A DNA stretch of 64,000 nucleotides from Hymenobacter tibetensis (lineage in GTDB: Bacteria; Bacteroidota; Bacteroidia; Cytophagales; Hymenobacteraceae), in assembly GCF_022827545.1 (NCBI RefSeq), contig NZ_CP094669.1, forward strand, positions 1,578,001-1,642,000, given 5' to 3'. Positions 17,745-26,523 of the stretch are shown here, piece after piece. The translations under genes and the position numbers were made by a program. Position 1 is the first letter of the stretch; each line of letters opens with the position of its first letter. The notes under the pieces were generated by a model, which worked only from the letters and a program-made list of their open reading frames with translations, made no database searches and was not told where the DNA came from.

Positions 17745-20700
17745 ATGATTCCCTTATTACCCCATTCCCCTTCCGGCCGCTTCCTGCGGCGCGTGGTGTT
17801 CGCCCAAACGCTCGGCATCACGCTGCTGAGCACCGTTAGTTTGGCTTCGCCGCACCCTTCCAAGGCCCAAGATTTCTTGGAGCAGCCCATTACGCTGCAA
17901 ACCCGCAACCAGCCTATGTACGCGGTGCTGAACAAGATTGAAAGCCAATCGGATGTGCGGTTTCAGTACAGCAAGCAGCTGATTGGCGCTAGCCGGCGCG
18001 TGTCGATAACGGCCACCGATGAGCCGCTGGCCGAGGTGCTGCACAAACTGCTCGACCCACTGCACATCAAGTACGAGGCCGTAGAAGACGACATCATTCT
18101 CAAGCCGTTGACTACCGCAGACATCAACGTGACCGGCCGGGTGCTCGACGAAACCGGCTCGGGCTTGCCCGGCGTGAACGTGGTAGTGAAAGGCACTTCC
18201 AACGGCACCCAAACCGGCCCCGACGGCACTTTTACCCTCACCGCCCCCGACAATGCCACCCTGGTGTTTTCGTTTGTGGGCTATACCGCGCAGGAAGTGG
18301 CCGTGGGTGGCCGCACCACCGTCGATGTGACTATGGCCCCCGATACCAAGGCGCTCAGTGAAGTGGTGGTAGTGGGCTACGGCACGCAAAGCCGGCGCGA
18401 CGTAACCGGGGCCGTTGCTCGCGTGGAAGGCGACGAAATTGTGAATCAGCCGGTGCAAACGCCCACGCAAGCCTTGCAGGGCAAAATAGCGGGCGTGCAA
18501 ATCACCACCAACGGCGCGCCTAATTCGCAGCCCACGGTGCGCATCCGGGGTACGGGTACTTTGCTGGCCGGCGCCAATCCGCTCTATGTAGTGGACGGAG
18601 TGCAAACCACCGACATCCGCAACCTAAGCAACGCCGACATCGAAACCATCGACGTGCTGAAAGATGCTTCGGCGGCCGCTATTTACGGGGTGCGCGGGGC
18701 CAATGGTGTTATCATCATCACCACCAAGAAAGGCAAGCTCGGCAAGCCAGTACTAAGCTACAGCGCCACCGGCGGCTTCAAGCAAGCCGCCCGCCTCGTG
18801 GACATGGCCGACGCCAACCAGTACGTGAACTACCTGCGCGACACGTCGCCGACCACGACCATTCCCGACTTCTCGGGCTCTACCGATTGGTACGACGAGA
18901 TTCTGCGCCGCAGCACCTACCAGAACCACAATCTGGCCGTATCCGGGGCCAGTGAGAATGTGCGCTACTACTTCTCGGGCAACTTGCTGCAGGACGATGG
19001 CATCGTCATCAACAACAAGTTTCAGCGCCTAACCGTCCGTTCCAACACGGCATTCGACTTGTCAGATAAAGTCACAATTAGCTCGCAGGCCTCGTTTAGC
19101 CACGCTGATGCGCGCGACGTGAACATCGCCACGGCTTACGGCAATGCCTACCGGGCGGCGCCCATCATCCCCTCGAAAGTGGGCAACTTGTACGGCAACA
19201 CCTCGGCGTTCGGCAACGTAGGCAACCCGGTGCTCGATATCGAGCAGAACAACAACAAGCTGATCGAAAACCGCTTGCAAGGCAACGTGGGCATTGATGT
19301 GAAACCCGTCACGTGGTTGACGTTCCGTTCGGCCATCAATGTGGACTTGAACGCGCTGAACCGCCGCGTGTACGACTACCAGTACCTCAACGATCAGAAC
19401 ACCTTCCTGACCACCGGCGGCAACCAGCGCAACCAGCGCAGCAACCTCACCATCACGAAAGAGGACCGGTACCGCTACTTGTGGGAAAACACGGCCACGT
19501 TCCAAAAGACCTTCAACGACCAGCACAACCTGACCGTGTTGGTTGGGCAGGTGGTGGAAGAAGGCCAGTTCACGCCCTTCTCGGCTTCGCGTCGGGATGT
19601 GCCCGCCGACCCCAACCAGTGGTACTTGAACGCCGGCGACCCGAACACGGCCGTCAACGGCTTCGTCGATCCGCTCGACCCCGACCCGTTTTTGCCAGCC
19701 AAGGACCGTCGCATCTCGTTTTTGGGACGCGTCAACTATGCGTTCAAGGATCGGTACCTGTTCACGACCAACCTGCGCCGCGACGCAACGTCTAAGTTCA
19801 ACCAGGACCGGCGCAATGGCTTTTTCCCTTCAGTCGGATTAGGGTGGGTGGTTTCTGATGAGGCTTTTCTGCAAGACAACAGCGTGCTGAACTTCCTGAA
19901 GCTGCGCGCCAGTTTCGGCCAGCTCGGCAACGACCAGATTCCAGCCAACTCGTACGTCGTGACGGCCAATTCCAACATTCCCTACGTCATCAATGGGCAG
20001 CCGGTGCTTGGCGCGACCATCACGCAGCTCAAGGACCGAGATGTGCGGTGGGAAACCACAACGGAGTACGATTTGGCCGTGGAATTTGGCTTGCTCGATA
20101 ACCGTCTGACCGGCGAGTTGACGTACTACGACAAGACCACTTCCGACGCGCTTATTCCGGTGACCATCCCGGGCATTCTCGGTGACCCCGACAACCAGTA
20201 CATCACCAACGCCGCCGACATCACCAACAAGGGCATTGAGGCAGGTTTGAACTGGCGTTCCAGCATTGGGGGCAGCGCCGACTGGAGTTACAACTTTGGG
20301 GCGAATGCCACCTTCAACAAAAACCGCATTGCCAACCTGAACGGCGGGCAGGCCCTGTTTGGCGGCACCAACCTTGTGACCCGCTCCGACAACGGCGTGG
20401 CGGCCGGTAGCTTCTATCTGCTCGAAGCCATTGGCGTGTATCAAACGGCCGACGAAATTGCTAATTCGCCTCGCTCTACCTTCGGTACGCCACAGGTAGG
20501 CGACTTGAAGTACGCCGACACCGACGGCAACGGGGTAATTGACTTGCTGGACCGCCGCTACTTTGGTTCGTACCAGCCGCCGGTGTACTACGGCATCAAT
20601 GGCGGGCTCAACTACCGCAACGTGGACTTTTCGTTTGTGTTGTCGGGCAACCTCAACAACAAGGTCTATAACGCCAAGAAGCAGTTGCGCACCACCGGCA

Positions 20701-21056
20701 CCGACAACGTGGAAGCCGACTTCGCCAACGACCGGTGGACGGCCACCAACCCCTCCAATACCAACCCACGGTCCATTCCGAGCAGCCTGCCCAACTCCAC
20801 GTATTTCCTGGAGTCCGGCGACTTTATGCGGCTAACCAACTTGGTAGTGGGCTACACGGTGCCGGGCACGGCGCTGGAGCGGTTCCGGTTGAGTTCGTTG
20901 CGGGTGTTTGCCTCGGCCCAAAACCTGTTCACCATCACCAACTACAGCGGCTTCACGCCGGAGCTGGCGGGTGGTCCGCTCGATTCGGGTATCGAAGCCA
21001 CTTCCTATCCCATTAGCCGCGTGATTACGCTCGGGCTGAATGTCAACTTCAAATAA
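17745..21056 (+). CDS. SusC/RagA-family TonB-dependent outer-membrane transporter with STN signalling domain
   Basis: An outer-membrane transporter of 1103 residues. A signal sequence (about 1-42) is followed by an STN domain (about 50-112; MYAVLNKIESQSDVRFQYS), a carboxypeptidase-regulatory-like domain (about 117-205; VTGRVLDETGSGLPGVNVVV), the SusC signature EVVVVGYGTQSRRDVTGAV, a plug (about 215-330; PLYVVDGVQT, IYGVRGANGVIIITTKKGK) and a long beta-barrel ending in LGLNVNFK. The STN domain marks it as a transducer that signals through the FecR protein encoded upstream. It imports oligosaccharides captured by SusD, driven by TonB. The frame is open to a TTG at 17706, but the ATG at 17745 gives a normal signal peptide. 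SusD follows after 9 bases. Confidence 0.95.
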   Translation: MIPLLPHSPSGRFLRRVVFAQTLGITLLSTVSLASPHPSKAQDFLEQPITLQTRNQPMYAVLNKIESQSDVRFQYSKQLIGASRRVSITATDEPLAEVLHKLLDPLHIKYEAVEDDIILKPLTTADINVTGRVLDETGSGLPGVNVVVKGTSNGTQTGPDGTFTLTAPDNATLVFSFVGYTAQEVAVGGRTTVDVTMAPDTKALSEVVVVGYGTQSRRDVTGAVARVEGDEIVNQPVQTPTQALQGKIAGVQITTNGAPNSQPTVRIRGTGTLLAGANPLYVVDGVQTTDIRNLSNADIETIDVLKDASAAAIYGVRGANGVIIITTKKGKLGKPVLSYSATGGFKQAARLVDMADANQYVNYLRDTSPTTTIPDFSGSTDWYDEILRRSTYQNHNLAVSGASENVRYYFSGNLLQDDGIVINNKFQRLTVRSNTAFDLSDKVTISSQASFSHADARDVNIATAYGNAYRAAPIIPSKVGNLYGNTSAFGNVGNPVLDIEQNNNKLIENRLQGNVGIDVKPVTWLTFRSAINVDLNALNRRVYDYQYLNDQNTFLTTGGNQRNQRSNLTITKEDRYRYLWENTATFQKTFNDQHNLTVLVGQVVEEGQFTPFSASRRDVPADPNQWYLNAGDPNTAVNGFVDPLDPDPFLPAKDRRISFLGRVNYAFKDRYLFTTNLRRDATSKFNQDRRNGFFPSVGLGWVVSDEAFLQDNSVLNFLKLRASFGQLGNDQIPANSYVVTANSNIPYVINGQPVLGATITQLKDRDVRWETTTEYDLAVEFGLLDNRLTGELTYYDKTTSDALIPVTIPGILGDPDNQYITNAADITNKGIEAGLNWRSSIGGSADWSYNFGANATFNKNRIANLNGGQALFGGTNLVTRSDNGVAAGSFYLLEAIGVYQTADEIANSPRSTFGTPQVGDLKYADTDGNGVIDLLDRRYFGSYQPPVYYGINGGLNYRNVDFSFVLSGNLNNKVYNAKKQLRTTGTDNVEADFANDRWTATNPSNTNPRSIPSSLPNSTYFLESGDFMRLTNLVVGYTVPGTALERFRLSSLRVFASAQNLFTITNYSGFTPELAGGPLDSGIEATSYPISRVITLGLNVNFK

Positions 21057-21065
21057 GCTACGCCG

Positions 21066-22625
21066 ATGTCTTTCCAACTTCCCACTTCTTTCTCGCGCCG
21101 TACCGGCACGGCGGCTTTAGCACTCACGTTGGCGCTGTTTAGCAGTTGCAACGACTACCTCGACGTGGCGCCGCAGGGCCAACTCAGCGAAGACGCCATT
21201 CGGACCGACCCCGCCGCCGCCCAAAAGCTGGTGGACGGCGTGTACAACGTGCTGTACCTGGGCGGTTTCGGCCCCGATGTGCACAGCTTTCAGTTCATCA
21301 TCCTGACCGATATTGCCTCCGACGACACCGACAAAGGCAGTACTCCCAACGACTATGCCGACGCCGCCGCCGTCGACAACTTCACGCTGACTTCCACCAA
21401 CAGCGTTATCAACAACGTTTGGAACGGGCACTTTCAGGCTATATCGCGCGCCAATCAGGCCCTCGACAAGATTCCGCTGAGTCCCGCCCCGGAGGCCACC
21501 AAAAATCAGTTGCTCGGAGAAGTACGCTTTTTGCGCGCGTACTTCTACTTCAATTTGGTGCGGCTTTACGGGGGTGTGCCGTTACTCGACCGGGTGCCGG
21601 CTACTTCGGAAATCAACAACCCGGAGTTTCAGCGCCGAGCCACTGCCGAGGAGATATATCAGTTCATTGTGAGTGACTTGCAATTTGCAGCGGATAATCT
21701 AGCGCCTAAATCAACCGCTCAAACGGGCCGGACCACCAAAGCCGCCGCGCAAGCCATGCTGGCCAAGGTGTACTTGTATCAGAAAAACTACCAGCAGGCC
21801 TACGCCCTGACCAACGAGATTATCCAGGGCCGTTCGGGAGCCTACGCGCTGTACCCGAACTACGCCGACGTATGGCGCACACCGGGCGCCAACAGCTCGG
21901 AATCTATCTTCGAGATACAGACGGGCGTTAACGCCGCCTGCAACAACTCGGCGGTCAGCATTTACACCGTGTGCCAGGGTCCGCGCTCCGGCGGCCGCGG
22001 CGGGTGGGCCGATTTAGGCTTTGGCTTCAACACGCCCACGCAAGATTTGGCTAATGCCTACGAACCCAACGACGTGCGCCGGGCCGGCTCTATCATTTTC
22101 ATCAATCCTACTGCTCCGGCTGGTCAGCGTTCCACGGGCACGGTGCTTTGGGACGGATTCCGCATCCCGAGCAAGGACTCAGTGGAAGGCTTGCGCTACA
22201 GCTACAAAGCCTACCACAGCCGCACCCGCGAAGCCAACTGCGGCAACAACGACTACCTGCCCAAGAACGTCCGGATCCTGCGCTACGCCGATGTGCTGCT
22301 CATCAACGCCGAAGCGGCTTTGCAAATCGGTAACACCGGAGCCGCCGCTACCAGCCTGAACCTGGTGCGCACTCGTGCCGGCCTACCGAGCATCACTTCG
22401 CCCACGCTCGCGCAAATCTGGCGGGAGCGGCGGGTGGAGTTAGCTCTGGAACAAGACCGGTTCTTTGACCTGGTACGCCAGGAAAGTGTGCAGCCCGGCC
22501 GCATCGTTCCAATTTTCGCGGCCCAAGGCAAAACCTTCACGAAAGGCAAAAACGAAATCTACCCCATCCCGCAAGCCCAAATTGACCTCAGCGGCGGACA
22601 GCTTACTCAGAACCCCGGGTACTAA
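21066..22625 (+). CDS. SusD/RagB-family glycan-binding lipoprotein
   Basis: A 519-residue surface lipoprotein that pairs with SusC as the lid of the transporter. The N-terminus ends in the lipobox LFSSC, with Cys28 as the lipidation site, followed by NDYLDVAPQGQLSED. The helical TPR-like core has the family blocks WNGHFQAISRANQALDKIP and LLGEVRFLRAYFYFNLVRLYGGVPLL. The C-terminal part has YADVLLINAEAALQIG, LVRTRAGLP, WRERRVELALEQDRFFDLVR and the closing EIYPIPQAQIDLSGGQLTQN. It is 9 bases behind SusC, so the two are co-transcribed. The bound glycan cannot be read from the sequence; the GH144-like and GH3 genes downstream suggest a beta-glucan. Confidence 0.95.
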   Translation: MSFQLPTSFSRRTGTAALALTLALFSSCNDYLDVAPQGQLSEDAIRTDPAAAQKLVDGVYNVLYLGGFGPDVHSFQFIILTDIASDDTDKGSTPNDYADAAAVDNFTLTSTNSVINNVWNGHFQAISRANQALDKIPLSPAPEATKNQLLGEVRFLRAYFYFNLVRLYGGVPLLDRVPATSEINNPEFQRRATAEEIYQFIVSDLQFAADNLAPKSTAQTGRTTKAAAQAMLAKVYLYQKNYQQAYALTNEIIQGRSGAYALYPNYADVWRTPGANSSESIFEIQTGVNAACNNSAVSIYTVCQGPRSGGRGGWADLGFGFNTPTQDLANAYEPNDVRRAGSIIFINPTAPAGQRSTGTVLWDGFRIPSKDSVEGLRYSYKAYHSRTREANCGNNDYLPKNVRILRYADVLLINAEAALQIGNTGAAATSLNLVRTRAGLPSITSPTLAQIWRERRVELALEQDRFFDLVRQESVQPGRIVPIFAAQGKTFTKGKNEIYPIPQAQIDLSGGQLTQNPGY

Positions 22626-22637
22626 GCGGCGAGGGGC

Positions 22638-22787
22638 ACCTCACCCCCAAGCCCCCTCTCCCTAAGGAGAGGGGAACTAGCTTTTTAGCTCTAAAAATTT
22701 AACTGCCAACATTCCCCTGAAACTAGAGCTGGCTAAACTAGCAGTTAGTTCCCCCTCTCCCGAGGAGAGGGGGCTAGGGGGTGAGGT
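22638..22787. repeat. Composite palindromic repeat (CTAGGGGG / GGAGAGGGG family), pair A
   Basis: Two inverted copies of one unit. The left copy (22638-22680) begins ACCTCACCCCCAAGCCCC and holds the hairpin CCCCTCTCC..GGAGAGGGG; the right copy (about 22747-22787) ends GGGCTAGGGGGTGAGGT. The TGAGGT ends face outward, and about 66 bases of AT-richer sequence lie between. It fills the gap between SusD and the GH144-like gene. A similar pair in the opposite layout lies at 37053-37192. The structure resembles REP/BIME elements or a small non-autonomous mobile element. Confidence 0.7.
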
Positions 22788-22799
22788 CAACCGGATGCT

Positions 22800-24158
22800 A
22801 TGACTACCAAACTCCTTGTACTGCTGTGCCTGTTACTGCCAGGCTTGCTTTGCGCGCAGCAAAAGCCAGCGCCAAAAAAAGCAGCTACCACCAAGTTCGA
22901 CCCGCGGCAGCGGCCCCGCAACCTAACCGACGAGCAACTCCTCGACCAAGTGCAGCGCCAGACGTTTCGCTACTTCTGGGACTTTGGGCACCCCGTATCG
23001 GGCATGGCGCGCGAGCGGAGCAACGTGGCCTACGAGTATGGCAACGAGGTAGTAACGACGGGTGGCACGGGCTTCGGCATTATGGCCATCATCGTGGCCG
23101 CGGACCGCAAGTGGATTACGCGGGAGCAGGCCGCTACGCGCATCCTGAAAATCGTGAAGTTTCTAGAAAAGGCAGATTCGTTTCATGGGGTGTTTTCGCA
23201 CTGGCTGAACGGGGAAACTGGCAAGGTTATCCGGTTCAGCCAGAAGGATGATGGGGGAGACTTAGTAGAAACCTCGTTTCTGTTTGAAGGCCTGATTTGT
23301 GCCCGACAATACTTCACGCAGGAAACCAAAACCGAGCAAGAATTGCGCAACCACATTCTGTGGATGTGGGAAGGGGTGGAGTGGAACTGGCACACGCAAG
23401 GCGGCCAAAACGTGCTCTACTGGCACTGGAGCCCCAACAACGGCTGGAGCATGAACCACCAGATTCATGGTTGGAACGAGTGCCTGATTACCTACGTGCT
23501 GGCCGCGTCCTCGCCCAAATACGCCATCGACAAAAAGGTGTATGACCAAGGCTGGGCTACTGGCGACTACTTCCGCAACGGCAAGGAGTTCTACAAAACC
23601 AAGCTGCCCTTGGGCTTCGACTACGGCGGCCCGCTGTTCTTCTCGCACTACACCTTCCTCGGCCTCGACCCCCGCGGCCTAAAAGACCAGTACGCCGACT
23701 ACATGCAGCAAAACCAGGCGCATACCCGCATCAATTACGCCTACTGCGTCGACAACCCCAAGAAGTACAAAGGCTACGGCCCCAACAGCTGGGGCCTTAC
23801 CGCCTCCGACAGCTACAAAGGGTACGCCGCACATTCGCCTTCCGAGGACCTCGGCGTGATTTCGCCCACTGCTGCCCTTTCGGCCATGCCCTACGCGCCC
23901 GCCGAGTCGATGGCCGCCCTTAAGCACTTCTACAACGACCTCGGCGACAATATTTGGAGTGAGTACGGCTTCGTCGATGGCTTCAGTGAGCACCACAACT
24001 GGTACGCCAAGTCGCACCTCGCCATCGACCAGGGACCCATTGTGGGCATGATAGAAAACCACCGGACCGGCCTGCTCTGGAAGCTGTTCATGAGCAGCCC
24101 CGACGTGCAGCGCGGCCTCACCAAGCTCGGTTTCGAAAGCCCGCAGATCAAGAAATAG
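22800..24158 (+). CDS. GH144-like glucanase (glycoamylase-like domain)
   Basis: A secreted 452-residue protein. The signal peptide is residues 1-19 (KLLVLLCLLLPGLLCAQ). The rest is the (alpha/alpha)6 glycoamylase-like domain used by GH144 endo-beta-1,2-glucanases: LLDQVQRQTFRYFWDFGHP, the ARERSN and TGGTGFGIMAI blocks, DGGDLVETSFLFEGLICARQ, VLYWHWSPNNGWSMNHQI, WNECLITYVLAASSP and AIDQGPIVGMIENHRTGLLW. Characterised GH144 members cut linear beta-1,2-glucan to sophoro-oligosaccharides, although the family also has members of unknown activity, so the exact substrate is uncertain. It follows SusD and precedes GH43 and GH3 genes on the same strand. The ATG at 22800 gives a standard signal peptide. 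Confidence 0.85.
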   Translation: MTTKLLVLLCLLLPGLLCAQQKPAPKKAATTKFDPRQRPRNLTDEQLLDQVQRQTFRYFWDFGHPVSGMARERSNVAYEYGNEVVTTGGTGFGIMAIIVAADRKWITREQAATRILKIVKFLEKADSFHGVFSHWLNGETGKVIRFSQKDDGGDLVETSFLFEGLICARQYFTQETKTEQELRNHILWMWEGVEWNWHTQGGQNVLYWHWSPNNGWSMNHQIHGWNECLITYVLAASSPKYAIDKKVYDQGWATGDYFRNGKEFYKTKLPLGFDYGGPLFFSHYTFLGLDPRGLKDQYADYMQQNQAHTRINYAYCVDNPKKYKGYGPNSWGLTASDSYKGYAAHSPSEDLGVISPTAALSAMPYAPAESMAALKHFYNDLGDNIWSEYGFVDGFSEHHNWYAKSHLAIDQGPIVGMIENHRTGLLWKLFMSSPDVQRGLTKLGFESPQIKK

Positions 24159-24322
24159 CTCTTCTCAAGGAAGCTTTTGAAATAATAAATAGCGAAAGAC
24201 CGTCCTATCCGGCATCCGCTTGTCGAAGCGTCGCGCCGGGGTGATAATCGTTACTCCCGCGTCAGCATGCCAGGTGTTTCGGCTCCGCGCACGCGTTTTT
24301 CCTTCAATCAGCCGTTCAATTT

Positions 24323-26080
24323 ATGCTCAGAATACTGCTTCTGTTCTTCGCGGCGACGCTGAGCTTAACTGTTCAGGCTCAACCCACTTCCAGTCCTGGT
24401 CAGCGTACGTATTGCAACCCGCTGAACCTAGACTACGGCTATACGCCCATTCCGAACTTCGCTGAAGCAGGTAAACACCGCGCCACTGCCGACCCGGTTA
24501 TTACGCTCTACAAGGGCGAGTACTACTTGTTTTCAACCAACCAATGGGGCTACTGGCACAGCCCGGACCTCTACAATTGGAAATTTATTTCGCGCTCCTT
24601 TCTGCGGCCTGAGCACAAAGTCTACGATGACTTGTGCGCGCCTGCCGTGTTCGTGCTCGGCGATACGCTGCTGGTGTACGGCTCTACCCAAGAAAAGAAC
24701 TTTCCTATCTGGATGAGCACCAATCCCAAAGCCAACGAGTGGAAACCAGCCGTCGACCCGTTCCAGATTGGCGCCTGGGACCCTGACTTTTTCCTGGATA
24801 CCGACGGCAAGTTGTACTTGTATTGGGGGAGTAGCAACGTGTATCCGCTCTACGGACAGCAAATCAGCCGCAAAACTTTCCAACCAATTGGCGAGCGGAA
24901 AGAAATGTTCGGTTTGAACGACAAGCAGTTCGGGTGGCAGCGTTTCGGCGAATACCTCGACAATACCTTTCTTGATCCGTTTATGGAAGGCGCCTGGATG
25001 ACCAAGTACAAGGATCAGTATTACTTGCAATACGGCGCACCCGGCACCGAATTCAGTGGCTATGCCGATGGCGTGCAAGTGAGCGACAAGCCGTTGGGAC
25101 CCTTCAAGCCGCAGCCCCATAACCCGTTTGCTTACAAGCCCGGCGGCTTCGCCCGCGGGGCCGGCCACGGCAACACCTTCCAAGACACTTACGGCAACTG
25201 GTGGCACCTGTCTACCATGGTGGTATCGGTGAAAAACAACTTCGAGCGGCGGCTTGGCCTGTGGCCCGCCGGTTTCGACAAAGAAGGGGTACTCTACACC
25301 AACACCACCTTCGGCGACTATCCGCACTACCTGCCTACCGGCCCCGAAGACCACCTGAAAAGCCGTTTCGCGGGCTGGATGCTGCTCAACTACCAGAAGC
25401 CGGTACAAGTCTCTTCCACGTTGGGCGGCTACTTACCCAATTATGCTGTCGATGAGAGTATCCGGACCTATTGGAGCGCGGCTACGGGCAACAAAGGGGA
25501 GTATCTGCAAACTGATTTGGGCAACCTCAACACCGTGCACGCCATCCAAATAAACTATGCCGACCAAGATGCGCAGTTTCTCGGTAAGCAGCAGAATATC
25601 TATCATCAGTATAGGCTCTGGCACTCTCTGGACGGCAAAAAGTGGAAAGTGCTAATTGATAAAAGCACCAACAAAACCGACGTACCCCACGATTACATCG
25701 AGCTACCCGAGCCGGTTCGTACCCGCTACCTCAAACTCGAAAACGTGCATATGCCCACTGGCAAATTCGCCATCAGTGGCCTACGGGTTTTTGGGAAGGG
25801 GAGTGGCGCCACGCCAGAGCCGGTAAAAGGATTCGTGGTGCTCCGAACCGAGAAAGACAAGCGGAGCGCCTGGCTCAAATGGACGCCCACCGACAACGCC
25901 TATGCCTACAATATCCACGTTGGCATCAGCCCCGATAAGCTCTACAATTGCATCATGGTACACGACCAAAACGACTACTATTTCAAAGGCATGGACAAAG
26001 ACCAGCCCTACTATTTCACCATAGAAGCCATCAACGAAAATGGCGTTTCCTCCCGCATTCCCGTCGTGACAGCGAAATAG
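24323..26080 (+). CDS. GH43 family glycosidase with discoidin-like and fibronectin III-like domains
   Basis: A secreted 585-residue enzyme. The signal peptide is residues 1-20 (MLRILLLFFAATLSLTVQAQ). A five-bladed GH43-type propeller spans about 29-340. Candidate catalytic residues are the base Asp57 in TADPVITLYKGEYYLF, the pKa modulator Asp153 in GAWDPDFFLD and the acid Glu222 in DPFMEGAWMTKY. An F5/8 type C (discoidin-like) domain follows (about 360-490; NYAVDESIRTYWSAATGNKGEYLQTDLG), then a fibronectin III-like domain (about 500-585). Typical GH43 activities are beta-xylosidase or alpha-L-arabinofuranosidase; the specificity is not clear. Its place between GH144 and GH3 suggests it removes side groups from the imported glycan. 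Confidence 0.87.
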   Translation: MLRILLLFFAATLSLTVQAQPTSSPGQRTYCNPLNLDYGYTPIPNFAEAGKHRATADPVITLYKGEYYLFSTNQWGYWHSPDLYNWKFISRSFLRPEHKVYDDLCAPAVFVLGDTLLVYGSTQEKNFPIWMSTNPKANEWKPAVDPFQIGAWDPDFFLDTDGKLYLYWGSSNVYPLYGQQISRKTFQPIGERKEMFGLNDKQFGWQRFGEYLDNTFLDPFMEGAWMTKYKDQYYLQYGAPGTEFSGYADGVQVSDKPLGPFKPQPHNPFAYKPGGFARGAGHGNTFQDTYGNWWHLSTMVVSVKNNFERRLGLWPAGFDKEGVLYTNTTFGDYPHYLPTGPEDHLKSRFAGWMLLNYQKPVQVSSTLGGYLPNYAVDESIRTYWSAATGNKGEYLQTDLGNLNTVHAIQINYADQDAQFLGKQQNIYHQYRLWHSLDGKKWKVLIDKSTNKTDVPHDYIELPEPVRTRYLKLENVHMPTGKFAISGLRVFGKGSGATPEPVKGFVVLRTEKDKRSAWLKWTPTDNAYAYNIHVGISPDKLYNCIMVHDQNDYYFKGMDKDQPYYFTIEAINENGVSSRIPVVTAK

Positions 26081-26523
26081 GAGAGTAGACGTGCCGCACA
26101 GCAGGCCCTAGCCATAGTGACCACCCTACTTGATTTCGCATGCTGAGTTGCCAATACAACCAGACCATCATGCTGAGCAGAGCCGGAGGCGTAGTCAAAG
26201 CATCTGGCGTGCTGCTATTGCCAAGACAACTAGAACGTCATGCTGAGCGCAGCCGAAGCATCTCGCGTGCTGAGGTTGTGGTACTAACCTAACCCAACGG
26301 TTCGAGCGAGCTGATTCGACTCCGCTCAGCATGACAATACCACTTATAACGACTTATAACGCTGCGAGCGAGATGCTTCGATTTCGGGACACTGTACTTA
26401 ACATACCAGGACCAGTCTGACAGCAACGCGAGATACTTCGATAAGCGGACGCTAGATAGAGCACAACTATCTACTTTCGCATTCACTCACTTTATCATCC
26501 TACTCACACCCTTTCATTCCCAC
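26081..26523. repeat. Cluster of GTCATGCTGAGC-type repeats in intergenic region
   Basis: 443 bases without a gene, between the GH43 and GH3 genes. It holds several copies of a dispersed repeat: TCATGCTGAGCAGAGCC..CATCTGGCGTGCTG (26168-26214), GTCATGCTGAGCGCAGCC..CATCTCGCGTGCTG (26237-26272), an inverted copy GCGAGCTGATTCGAC..CTCAGCATGAC (26306-26334), and partial inverted copies at 26367-26385 and 26428-26448. TACTTTCG at 26472-26479 is a possible -7 element for the GH3 gene. Confidence 0.75.
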
